Source of the DNA: an uncultured Pseudomonadales bacterium
Lineage (GTDB): Bacteria; Pseudomonadota; Gammaproteobacteria; Pseudomonadales; Azotimanducaceae
NCBI GenBank assembly: GCA_958296165.1
Contig: OY282447.1
Location: forward strand, 4,687,154 to 4,751,153
Length of the DNA stretch: 64,000 bases
Reading direction: 5' to 3'
Shown: positions 17,294 through 24,438 of the stretch, in pieces
Layout: every line of letters begins with the position of its first letter
How positions within the stretch are numbered: the first letter of the stretch is position 1
Notes under the pieces: generated by a model
The model's database searches: none
What the model was told of the DNA's origin: nothing
Seen by the model: only the letters and a program-made list of their open reading frames with translations
Program-made: the position numbers and the translations under genes

Positions 17294-18940
17294 ATGACAA
17301 CGACATTTCCAATTCGCAAGCAGCCGGCGACCGGCGCGCGGGCGATGGTGGTGGCCAATCATCCACTTGGCGCCGTCGCTGGCGCGGAGATGCTCGCCGC
17401 CGGCGGCAACGCGATCGACGCAGCCGTCGCTTCCCTGTTCGCGCTCACGGTCGTCGAGCCCATGATGGTGGGCATCTTCGGCGGCGGCATGTCCACGATT
17501 CGCCTCGCCAGCGGCGAGTACCGCTTCATCAACAACTACACTGTGGCGCCGGCGGCGGCGACGCCGGACATGTACCGGCCGGTATCGGACGTCTGGCCGG
17601 ACTATCAGGTGGTAGAGGGCCGCGAAAACGACGTCGGCGTGTTGGCGGCAGGCGTGCCAGGCACGCTCAAGGGCTGGGCGGAGACGCTGGCCGCCTACGG
17701 CACGTTGTCGTTGGCAGACGTGATGCAGCCGGCGATTCGCTTCGCCGCGAACGGCTTTCGCGCCAGCCCGTATCTTGCCGAGATCGTCCACGCAGTGCGC
17801 GACGACATCGCGCGGTTTCCCGCCACCGCTGCGACGTGGATGCCCGCCGGTGCACCACTGCGCGCCGGCGACCTCGTACGCCAAGGCGACTACGCCCAGA
17901 CGTTGCAGCGAATCGCCGCTGACGGCCCGGAGGTGCTCTACGGCGGTGCGCTGGGCGAACGAGCCGTGGATTACATCCAGGCCAACGGCGGCATCATGAC
18001 CATGAGCGACTTGACGCACTACCGCACTATGCCAGCGGACGTGGTGAGAGGCAGCTACCGAGGCTTCGACATCATCGGGCCGCCGCCGCCCACCGCCGGC
18101 GGCGTTCACGTCATCGAGATGCTGAACATTCTGGAAGGATTCGATGTGGCCCGGCTCGGCTTCGGAACCGTGGACGGCATCCATCTGTTGGCGGAAGTGC
18201 TCACGGTGGGCTTCGAGGATCGCCGCCGCTACATGGGCGATCCCGCGTTCGTAGACGTGCCGGTGGAGATGCTGATCGACAAGGACTTCGCGGCGCGGCG
18301 GCGCGGCGAGATCAGCATGAAGGCCGTGCGCAAAGTGGAGACCGGCTATGTGGCGGAATCGAGCGCTACCACGCACATGGCGGCCGCGGACGCCGACGGC
18401 AACGTGATCGCCGCGACGCACACGATCCACTCGGCGTTCGGCTCGAAGGCCACGGTGCCAGGCACCGGCATGCTGCTGAACAACACGATGAACATCTTCG
18501 ATCCGCATCCCGGCATGGCCAACTCCATCGCTGCCGGCAAGCGCGTCACCAGCAGCATGTCGCCAATCATCGTCGAGCGGGACGGCAAGCCGTGCTTCTG
18601 CATCGGCTTGGTAGGCGGAACCCGCATCTTCCCTTCGGCGTTGCAGGCCATCGTCAACGTCATCGACCACGGCATGGCGGCCCAGCAAGCCGTGGAAGCG
18701 CCACGGGTATGGACGCTAGGGGAGCAACTGGAGCTGGAACGCGGCTTCCCCGCCGATGTATTGCGCGGTCTCGCCGTGCGCGGCCACGAGGTCGTCGAAG
18801 TGCCGGCGGTTGGCGGCGGCACCGGCATGATCCAGTTCCACGACAGCCAGCTCGTCGGCGCGTCTTGTTGGCGCGCCGACGGTTCGCCGGTTGGCATCGG
18901 CGGCGGCCCGGCGCAGCGTCGGCTGCGCTTTACGGTGTAA
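17294..18940 (+). CDS. Gamma-glutamyltransferase family protein
   Basis: Ntn-hydrolase of the GGT family, 548 aa. These enzymes cleave themselves before a threonine that becomes the nucleophile and then hydrolyse or transfer gamma-glutamyl groups (glutathione) or related acyl groups. The N-terminal block ANHPLGAVAGAEMLAAGGNA with AIDAAVASLFAL is typical. The cleavage site is expected at Thr359-Thr360 in ESSATTHMAAADADGN, followed by PGTGMLLNNTMNIFDP. No signal peptide is evident, whereas classical GGT is periplasmic, so a cytoplasmic acylase role is possible. The region 17208-17293 upstream holds no gene. Confidence 0.9.
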   Translation: MTTTFPIRKQPATGARAMVVANHPLGAVAGAEMLAAGGNAIDAAVASLFALTVVEPMMVGIFGGGMSTIRLASGEYRFINNYTVAPAAATPDMYRPVSDVWPDYQVVEGRENDVGVLAAGVPGTLKGWAETLAAYGTLSLADVMQPAIRFAANGFRASPYLAEIVHAVRDDIARFPATAATWMPAGAPLRAGDLVRQGDYAQTLQRIAADGPEVLYGGALGERAVDYIQANGGIMTMSDLTHYRTMPADVVRGSYRGFDIIGPPPPTAGGVHVIEMLNILEGFDVARLGFGTVDGIHLLAEVLTVGFEDRRRYMGDPAFVDVPVEMLIDKDFAARRRGEISMKAVRKVETGYVAESSATTHMAAADADGNVIAATHTIHSAFGSKATVPGTGMLLNNTMNIFDPHPGMANSIAAGKRVTSSMSPIIVERDGKPCFCIGLVGGTRIFPSALQAIVNVIDHGMAAQQAVEAPRVWTLGEQLELERGFPADVLRGLAVRGHEVVEVPAVGGGTGMIQFHDSQLVGASCWRADGSPVGIGGGPAQRRLRFTV

Positions 18941-18962
18941 GCAGCGCCAAAGAGATCGCGCC

Positions 18963-19502
18963 ATGGCTCGACAGCTCAGCGACGCCGACGCAGTCCGTGC
19001 GCTCATGCGACGCCTCGGCGAGGGCGCGCACGGACGCGGGCGAGCCTACTTCGTTGGCGGCGCATCGGCCGTTCTGATCGGCTGGCGCACAACGACCATC
19101 GACATCGATCTGAAACTCGCGCCGGAACCGGCCGGCGTATTCGATGCCATCGCTAGGGCCAAAGCCACCCTGAACATCAACGTGGAGTTGGCCGCGCCGG
19201 ACGACTTCATTCCGGCGTTGCCGGACTGGCAAGCCCGCAGCCACTACATCGCCCGCCACGGCAAAGTCGACTTCTTCCACTACGACTTCTACGGTCAAGC
19301 GCTGGCCAAGATCGAACGCGGCCACGAGCAGGACCTATTCGACGTTGCAGCAATGCATAGCCGAGCATTGATCGAGCCGAACCAGCTCGTCTCCTTCTTC
19401 AACGCCATCGAGCCGTTGATGGTGCGCTATCCGGCGATTGACCCAGGCTGCTTTCGAGACCGTTTGCGCACAGCGACGCTAGCGATGGCCCCAAGCCGAT
19501 GA
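18963..19502 (+). CDS. DUF6036-like nucleotidyltransferase
   Basis: A 179-residue protein with the minimal nucleotidyltransferase pattern: YFVGGASAVLIGWRTTTIDIDL places the GG and the DxD metal site (DID) in order, and HGKVDFFHYDF supplies the third acidic strand. The C-terminal KIERGHEQDLFDVAAMHS block matches DUF6036/AbiEii-like proteins, where R/K and DxxDV are conserved. Such enzymes are common in toxin-antitoxin and abortive-infection modules. It overlaps the next small gene by four bases (ATGA), so the two are one transcript. The role is inferred from fold only. Confidence 0.75.
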   Translation: MARQLSDADAVRALMRRLGEGAHGRGRAYFVGGASAVLIGWRTTTIDIDLKLAPEPAGVFDAIARAKATLNINVELAAPDDFIPALPDWQARSHYIARHGKVDFFHYDFYGQALAKIERGHEQDLFDVAAMHSRALIEPNQLVSFFNAIEPLMVRYPAIDPGCFRDRLRTATLAMAPSR

Positions 19503-19849
19503 CGAACACGGTTCAACCCAATTGGCAGGATCTGCCAGGCGCACCGTTGATAGCCGCCGGGCTGGACGCGCTGGCGAGCCTAGCTGCGGGCCACTTGCAG
19601 GATTTCACCGTGCAAGCGCTGCTGGTGGCTGTTGGCGCACGTCGGCTTCGAGCTGCAGGGCTCGATATTCCTGTCGTGTCGAACTGGCCCGCTGAACCGG
19701 AGCTGGCGCTCTATGGCGCCATCGCGGCGATGCATCCGCAGGACGCACATTCCCGCTACAACGCTGCCATCCGCCGACTGGTGAGCTTTGAGGCGGCTTT
19801 GGAGCAGCGTATGCGGCGCCACGGGATGGCAGAGGGGAGTGGCTGTTAG
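19499..19849 (+). CDS. Hypothetical protein paired with the nucleotidyltransferase
   Basis: A 116-residue, mostly helical soluble protein that I do not recognise. It starts at ATG 19499 inside the nucleotidyltransferase stop (ATGA overlap), so translation is coupled. No membrane segment or metal motif is visible; the C-terminus (FEAALEQRMRRHG) is amphipathic helix-like. By position it could be the partner (antitoxin or regulator) of the upstream enzyme. The order enzyme first, partner second is the reverse of many such modules. Confidence 0.6.
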   Translation: MTNTVQPNWQDLPGAPLIAAGLDALASLAAGHLQDFTVQALLVAVGARRLRAAGLDIPVVSNWPAEPELALYGAIAAMHPQDAHSRYNAAIRRLVSFEAALEQRMRRHGMAEGSGC

Positions 19850-20003
19850 TGGCTAACGCAACGTGTAGGTCAGTCAGTTTGACGCGAGCTTGACGGCGAT
19901 GTCCTACGAACGAAGGCGGCAATAACGCACGGCACTTGTGGGAAATCGGCCATTTCTTCAGCGGTCCTAAGGGGCTACGATGGGTGCGTCAACTAAGGGC
20001 CAT

Positions 20004-20047
20004 GCGCGTGGGTGCGCATGGGTGCGGTGGGCATGGTGGGCAAGGTG
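20004..20047 (+). repeat. Degenerate 9-10-base tandem repeat (GCGCATGGGT-like)
   Basis: Four to five imperfect units (GCGCGTGGGT, GCGCATGGGT, GCGGTGGG, CATGGTGGG, CAAGGTG) fill the middle of the 19850-20088 gap, which otherwise shows no gene. The unit resembles the repeats at 14325 and 3111. Confidence 0.7.
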
Positions 20048-20088
20048 CAGTTGCTCAACCACAGCGAAACTTGAAGGAGAGTAAGTAA

Positions 20089-20430
20089 GTGAGTGCTGAA
20101 GTGTGGTCCATCGTCGCCACCGGGATCGTGATTCTGATTGCGATCGCCACCTCGAACCGCTCGTTGCGCCGAGAAATGAACCAGCGCATAGACGGTTTGA
20201 GCGAGCGCATCAACGCCGTCGAGACGAGTCTGAACGAGCGCATCAACGCGGTCGAGAAGAGTCTGACCGAGCGCATCAACGCCGTTGAGAACAGGTTAAT
20301 CGAGCGTCTCGGCGACGTGCGCGAACGGCTTGGCCGGTCCGAAGGCTTGTTGGAGGGTCTTTTGGCTACGGGGCGCGAACGCGAGAGCGCAAAAGATAGC
20401 AAGCGCGGCACTGGCTTGCAGGCACGCTGA
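20089..20430 (+). CDS. Small membrane-anchored coiled-coil protein with 11-residue repeats
   Basis: A 113-residue protein with an N-terminal membrane helix (IVATGIVILIAIA, about residues 8-20), a basic patch (NRSLRREMN), then a long amphipathic helix built of 11-residue repeats: ERINAVETSLN, ERINAVEKSLT, ERINAVENRLI, ERLGDVRERLG. The C-terminus is polar and probably flexible. GTG 20089 is supported by GAAGGAGA eight bases upstream. The design (anchor plus hendecad coiled coil) fits an inner-membrane scaffold facing the cytoplasm or periplasm; no function can be assigned. Confidence 0.75.
   Translation: MSAEVWSIVATGIVILIAIATSNRSLRREMNQRIDGLSERINAVETSLNERINAVEKSLTERINAVENRLIERLGDVRERLGRSEGLLEGLLATGRERESAKDSKRGTGLQAR
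20203..20334 (+). repeat. 33-base tandem repeat inside the coiled-coil gene
   Basis: Three near-identical 33-base units (20203-20235, 20236-20268, 20269-20301) and one diverged unit (20302-20334). Each encodes one 11-residue helical repeat, so copy-number change keeps the reading frame. Confidence 0.9.
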
Positions 20431-20526
20431 TAGGCTCGACCCGTTCGCGCCGAAGTCGTCCCGGCCGAGGCCCTTGCGTGTGCGATGATCACGCCCACTT
20501 TGAACATGTGTCTTTGAGAGGTCCGA

Positions 20527-22299
20527 TTGGCCGCAAAGCAGACCCTTGAACGCGAGGTGTTGGCGGCTTTGCAGAACTACGACGCGGCCGTGAATGGCGG
20601 CGATGTGGAAGGGATGCTGGCCTTCTTCTCGGATAGCTGGCAGAGCAATTCCGGCACCACCAAGGCCGCCATGCGCGAGCACCTGCAAGGGCAGATCGAT
20701 AGCGGCAGCCACGATCCCAAGCGTCTTGTGCTCGACGATGTCGAAGTGGTTGTCGATGGCGACACGGCCAGCGTCGAACCAGTGGCGATTCGCTCGGCCA
20801 CCGGCGGCGGCGTGTTCGAGTTCACGATGCGCCGCGAGCTGGATGGCGTCTGGCGGTGCGTGTCGATCGCCGGCGCCAAGAAGGGCCACCTAGGTGCGCA
20901 GAACGCACGCAGCGTACGCGAGCGCATCCTTGGCGACCCGGCGCGGCCGGGCTACCACGTCGTGATTCCAGAAGGCGTCGCGATGCCCTATGACCCGAAT
21001 GGCGCCGTCTATTGGAACGGACGCTACCACTTGTTCTACATATTCCAAGACACCCGGCTAGGCAGGAAATCCGACCATTGGGGCCACATGTCGAGCGCGG
21101 ATCTCTTTCACTGGCGCCACCACCCCACAGGCCTGCTCGATGGCATGTACAGCGGCAACTGCTTCATCAACAAAGATGGCGTTCCCAGCATGTGCTATCA
21201 CCAGGTTGGCCAGGGCAACGCGCTTGCCGTGGCGTGCGATGAAGACTTGAACGAGTGGCGCAAGCTCGGCCCGATTACGCCCAAGACAAGCGAAGGCGAC
21301 CCGCACCACCAGAAGTACCGCTCCTGGGATCCATTCGGATGGCTCGAAGGCGACACCTACTACGCCATCTTCGGTGGCAAGCGCCCGGCCGTTGCCAAGC
21401 GCTCTGCTCGCGACCGCATCGACGGCGACTGGGAATACGTGGGAGATCTGTTTGCCCACGGCGTCGATGGCGTGTCCTTAGACGAGGACGTCTCTTGCCC
21501 GGACTTGTTCAAGTTGGGGGACAAACACGTGCTGCTGTGCATCAGCCATCGTCTTGGCTGCCGCTATTACGTTGGCGCGTGGAGAGACGAGCAGTTCCAT
21601 CCAGAGTTCCATGCGCAGATGAGCTGGGTCGACAACTCGTTCTTCGCCCCCGAAAGCCTGGTGGACGACAAGGGCCGGCGCATCATGTGGGCATGGATAC
21701 TCGACGAGCCGGAGTTCGGTATCCGTTCAGAGTGTGGCTGGTCGGGCACCATGAGTCTGCCGCGCGTGCTGTCTCTGGCACAGGACGGCCAACTCCGCAT
21801 GGACGTTGCCGAGGAAGTCGAAGCACTGCGCTATGCCCATCGCCAGCAGGGGCCGCACACCATCCCAGCCGATACGACCCTGCCAGTGTGGGGCGTGGCC
21901 GGCGACAGCGTCGAGTTGCAAGTCGAAATGGAGAGCGCCAGCGCAACCGAGTGCGGCGTCAAGGTGCGCACCTCGCCGAACGGAGAGGAAGAGACATCGA
22001 TTCTCTATGACGCCGACCAGAAGCTCCTGAAAGTCGACACGCGCAGATCGGGGCCGAACGGCACGCCCAAGGCAGTCGAGGCCGCCCCGTTTGAACTACG
22101 AGGCGGCGAGCGGTTGAGGCTACGCATCTTCGTCGACAAATCCGTGGTCGAGGTCTTCGCCAACAGCCGCCAAGCGATCGCGCGGCGCATCTACCCCGCA
22201 CGGCCCGACAGCGTCGGCATAAGCCTGTTCTCAACCGGTGCCGACACCAAGGTGTGCGCCCTCGACGCCTGGAACATCGCACCCTCGAATCCCTACTGA
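20527..22299 (+). CDS. GH32-like glycosidase with N-terminal NTF2/SnoaL-like domain
   Basis: A 590-residue protein. Residues about 1-125 look like an NTF2/SnoaL-like alpha+beta domain (LQNYDAAVNGGDVEGMLAFF). Residues about 140-590 are a five-bladed beta-propeller plus C-terminal beta-sandwich of GH32 (invertase, levanase, inulinase class). Of the three acidic catalytic motifs, the nucleophile motif is kept as YDPNG (Asp156) and the RDP motif appears as WDPFG (Asp268, Arg replaced by Trp). The acid/base motif EC appears as EDVSCPDLF with Ser323 where Glu is expected; Glu320 is three residues away. The C-terminal LRIFVDKSVVEVFANSRQAI is classical GH32. No signal peptide. The start is TTG 20527 with GAGAGG upstream. 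Fructan hydrolysis is therefore not certain. Confidence 0.85.
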   Translation: MAAKQTLEREVLAALQNYDAAVNGGDVEGMLAFFSDSWQSNSGTTKAAMREHLQGQIDSGSHDPKRLVLDDVEVVVDGDTASVEPVAIRSATGGGVFEFTMRRELDGVWRCVSIAGAKKGHLGAQNARSVRERILGDPARPGYHVVIPEGVAMPYDPNGAVYWNGRYHLFYIFQDTRLGRKSDHWGHMSSADLFHWRHHPTGLLDGMYSGNCFINKDGVPSMCYHQVGQGNALAVACDEDLNEWRKLGPITPKTSEGDPHHQKYRSWDPFGWLEGDTYYAIFGGKRPAVAKRSARDRIDGDWEYVGDLFAHGVDGVSLDEDVSCPDLFKLGDKHVLLCISHRLGCRYYVGAWRDEQFHPEFHAQMSWVDNSFFAPESLVDDKGRRIMWAWILDEPEFGIRSECGWSGTMSLPRVLSLAQDGQLRMDVAEEVEALRYAHRQQGPHTIPADTTLPVWGVAGDSVELQVEMESASATECGVKVRTSPNGEEETSILYDADQKLLKVDTRRSGPNGTPKAVEAAPFELRGGERLRLRIFVDKSVVEVFANSRQAIARRIYPARPDSVGISLFSTGADTKVCALDAWNIAPSNPY

Positions 22300-22332
22300 C
22301 GAGTGCGCCGGCGCGGCTGCGGGAAGCGCCAA

Positions 22333-24438
22333 TCAATGCACGCCGGCCTGGAGAGTGGCGTACCGCCGGTAGTGGCCATTGGGCGTCGCCATCAGTTCAC
22401 CGTGCGTTCCTTGTTCCCGAATCTCTCCTGCCTCCAGAAAGTAGATTCTGTCGGCGTGAGCGATGGTCGAAAGGCGGTGCGCGATGATGATGACCAATCT
22501 GTTCTTGGCGGCTTCGTGCAACGCATCCACCAGATAGGCTTCCGTTTCCGGGTCGAGCGCGGAAGTCGGCTCGTCGAGAATCAGAAGGGGCGCATCCCGC
22601 AAGAGCCCGCGGGCGATGGCGATGCGCTGTTTCTGTCCTACCGACAGTTTGCTGGTCACCGTGCCGACATTGGTCTCGTAGCCGTCGGGGAGCGTGGCGA
22701 TGAAGTCATGTATGCCGGCAATGCGCGCCACACGCGAGACCTGCGCCGGCGTCGCAGTTCGGTTGCCGTAGCGGATGTTCTCCAGAATCGAACCTGAGAA
22801 CAGCTGGGTCTCCTGAAAGACGTAGGACACCTGGGCTCTGAGGCTGTCCACCGCCACGTCCTTGAGGTCGACGCCGTCAATGCACACCCTGCCTTCGCTC
22901 GCCTGCACGAAGGCCGGCACCATGTAGGCGAGGCTCGTCTTGCCGGCGCCGGTCGCGCCGACGAACGCGACGATCTCGCCGATGCGCGCTTCGAGGTTGA
23001 TGTTGCGCAGCGCCCGTCGGCCGTCGGGATAGATGAGCCCGACTTCCTGCATGGTGACGCCGCTGACGACTCGTGGCAGTTCAACGCCGCCGCGGGCCTT
23101 CTCCGTAGGAAGGTCCATCAAGAAGAACACGCGCCGCAGCCCCGCGATGTCCCGCTGCCATTCCGTGTACATGTAGGCCCATGCGCCGAAAGTCGCGCTC
23201 AACACGAAGAAGTAATAGAGGACGACGAAATAGTCGCCGGCCGTGAACGTGCCGTCGATGATGCGTCCTGCCATCACGATGAAGAACACCACCTGGCCGA
23301 GCATCAAAGCGAGGCTGAAGAACTGCTCGTATGTGAGCATCACGAACGATTCCGTGCGAAAGCGCTTGAACGATTCCGCACTGGCGTTTCTGAATCGCTG
23401 GCTTTCGCGCTTGGCGCCGCCGAGGCTCTGCACGGCAAGCATGTTGCTCATGCCTTCTTCGATGTTGCTGGTGGTGCTAGCACCCGCGGCACGACTGGCT
23501 TGGCTCCTGCGCCGCGCCATGCGCGCGAAAGGAAGCTCGCACAGCAGGGTGATGGGAAACGCCAGCATCGCCAGCACAATCACCTCCGGCGCACCGCCGT
23601 AGTACGTGAACATGATGGCGAGACTGATGACGACGCCGAGCACGCCGGAGTAGAGGCCGAGCGCAAGTCCGTCGAACAGCTGGCTGACGCTGGTGGAGTC
23701 GTAGAGAACACGGTAGGCGCTGTCGCCGATCCGCAGATCGTCCACGGTGGTCAGCGGCAGCGCCTTGACCCGGCCGGCCAGTTGCGTACGCAGGAGGTGG
23801 TTCAGCGACTGCGTGAGGCGCAGATGCACCCTGAAATCGAGAACTCCCAAGATGCCTCCCATCAGGCCCGACGCCCTGTTCGACTGGTTCTCGGTTTGCG
23901 TTGCGATGTCGTGGCCTTGCGCCAGCGTGCCGTGACCTTGGTCTAGGAGGGAACCGCCGGACGAGCCAGCGGAGGCACCCGTCGGCGCTCCACTCGGCGA
24001 TCTGCCGGCGCCGCGGCTCGTGGTGAACCCGAACACGGTCACCATGAACACGCCGAGCAGGAATATCCACAGCATCATCTCCATCGCGCCCATGCCGTCT
24101 AGAAGCAGCACCAACGGCGCCAGGTAAGCCGGGAAGCCAGACGCGCCTTCCGCGATGGGCCGGCCTAGGATCACGTGGTCGACCACGACTTTTCCCGGCC
24201 AAGGCGCAACCATCAGCCGAAACACCAACTCCACGGTGATGAATCCCAACTTGGCGGCGATGCGCGCTCTGAAGAGTTTGAAGTAGGAGACCACGCGCAG
24301 CAGGATGCGCAGAGCATCCCGGAAGGCGATGTCGGTGTCGACATCGAGCGTACTTGCCGCTCGATCGATCTGCCTCTCGCCTTCTCGCAGCGATGGTCTC
24401 GGTGGGGTGGGCGATGGGGTGGGCGCGGCGGCGGTCAT
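22333..24438 (-). CDS. Exporter-fold ABC transporter, fused permease/ATPase, subunit B of pair 2
   Basis: Half-transporter of 701 aa, last gene of the TonB-receptor operon. After a Pro-rich start, helix one is near KLGFITVELVFRLMVAPWPG. A long loop (about residues 140-190, rich in Gly/Ser and ending QGHDIATQTENQSN) precedes LTQSLNHLLRTQLAGRVKAL and RIGDSAYRVLYDSTSV, the B-type coupling motif. ATPase: Walker A GATGAGKTS, Q-loop VFQETQLFS, signature LSVGQKQRIAIARG, Walker B LLILDEPTSALD, H-loop IIAHRLSTI. It overlaps subunit A by four bases (ATGA). It ends 33 bases from the convergent GH32 gene. Confidence 0.9.
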   Translation of the reverse strand: MTAAAPTPSPTPPRPSLREGERQIDRAASTLDVDTDIAFRDALRILLRVVSYFKLFRARIAAKLGFITVELVFRLMVAPWPGKVVVDHVILGRPIAEGASGFPAYLAPLVLLLDGMGAMEMMLWIFLLGVFMVTVFGFTTSRGAGRSPSGAPTGASAGSSGGSLLDQGHGTLAQGHDIATQTENQSNRASGLMGGILGVLDFRVHLRLTQSLNHLLRTQLAGRVKALPLTTVDDLRIGDSAYRVLYDSTSVSQLFDGLALGLYSGVLGVVISLAIMFTYYGGAPEVIVLAMLAFPITLLCELPFARMARRRSQASRAAGASTTSNIEEGMSNMLAVQSLGGAKRESQRFRNASAESFKRFRTESFVMLTYEQFFSLALMLGQVVFFIVMAGRIIDGTFTAGDYFVVLYYFFVLSATFGAWAYMYTEWQRDIAGLRRVFFLMDLPTEKARGGVELPRVVSGVTMQEVGLIYPDGRRALRNINLEARIGEIVAFVGATGAGKTSLAYMVPAFVQASEGRVCIDGVDLKDVAVDSLRAQVSYVFQETQLFSGSILENIRYGNRTATPAQVSRVARIAGIHDFIATLPDGYETNVGTVTSKLSVGQKQRIAIARGLLRDAPLLILDEPTSALDPETEAYLVDALHEAAKNRLVIIIAHRLSTIAHADRIYFLEAGEIREQGTHGELMATPNGHYRRYATLQAGVH

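Noticed and set aside
20203-20334. Regularly spaced repeats that could be a CRISPR array
   Set aside because: They are 33-base abutting coding repeats in frame with a good gene.
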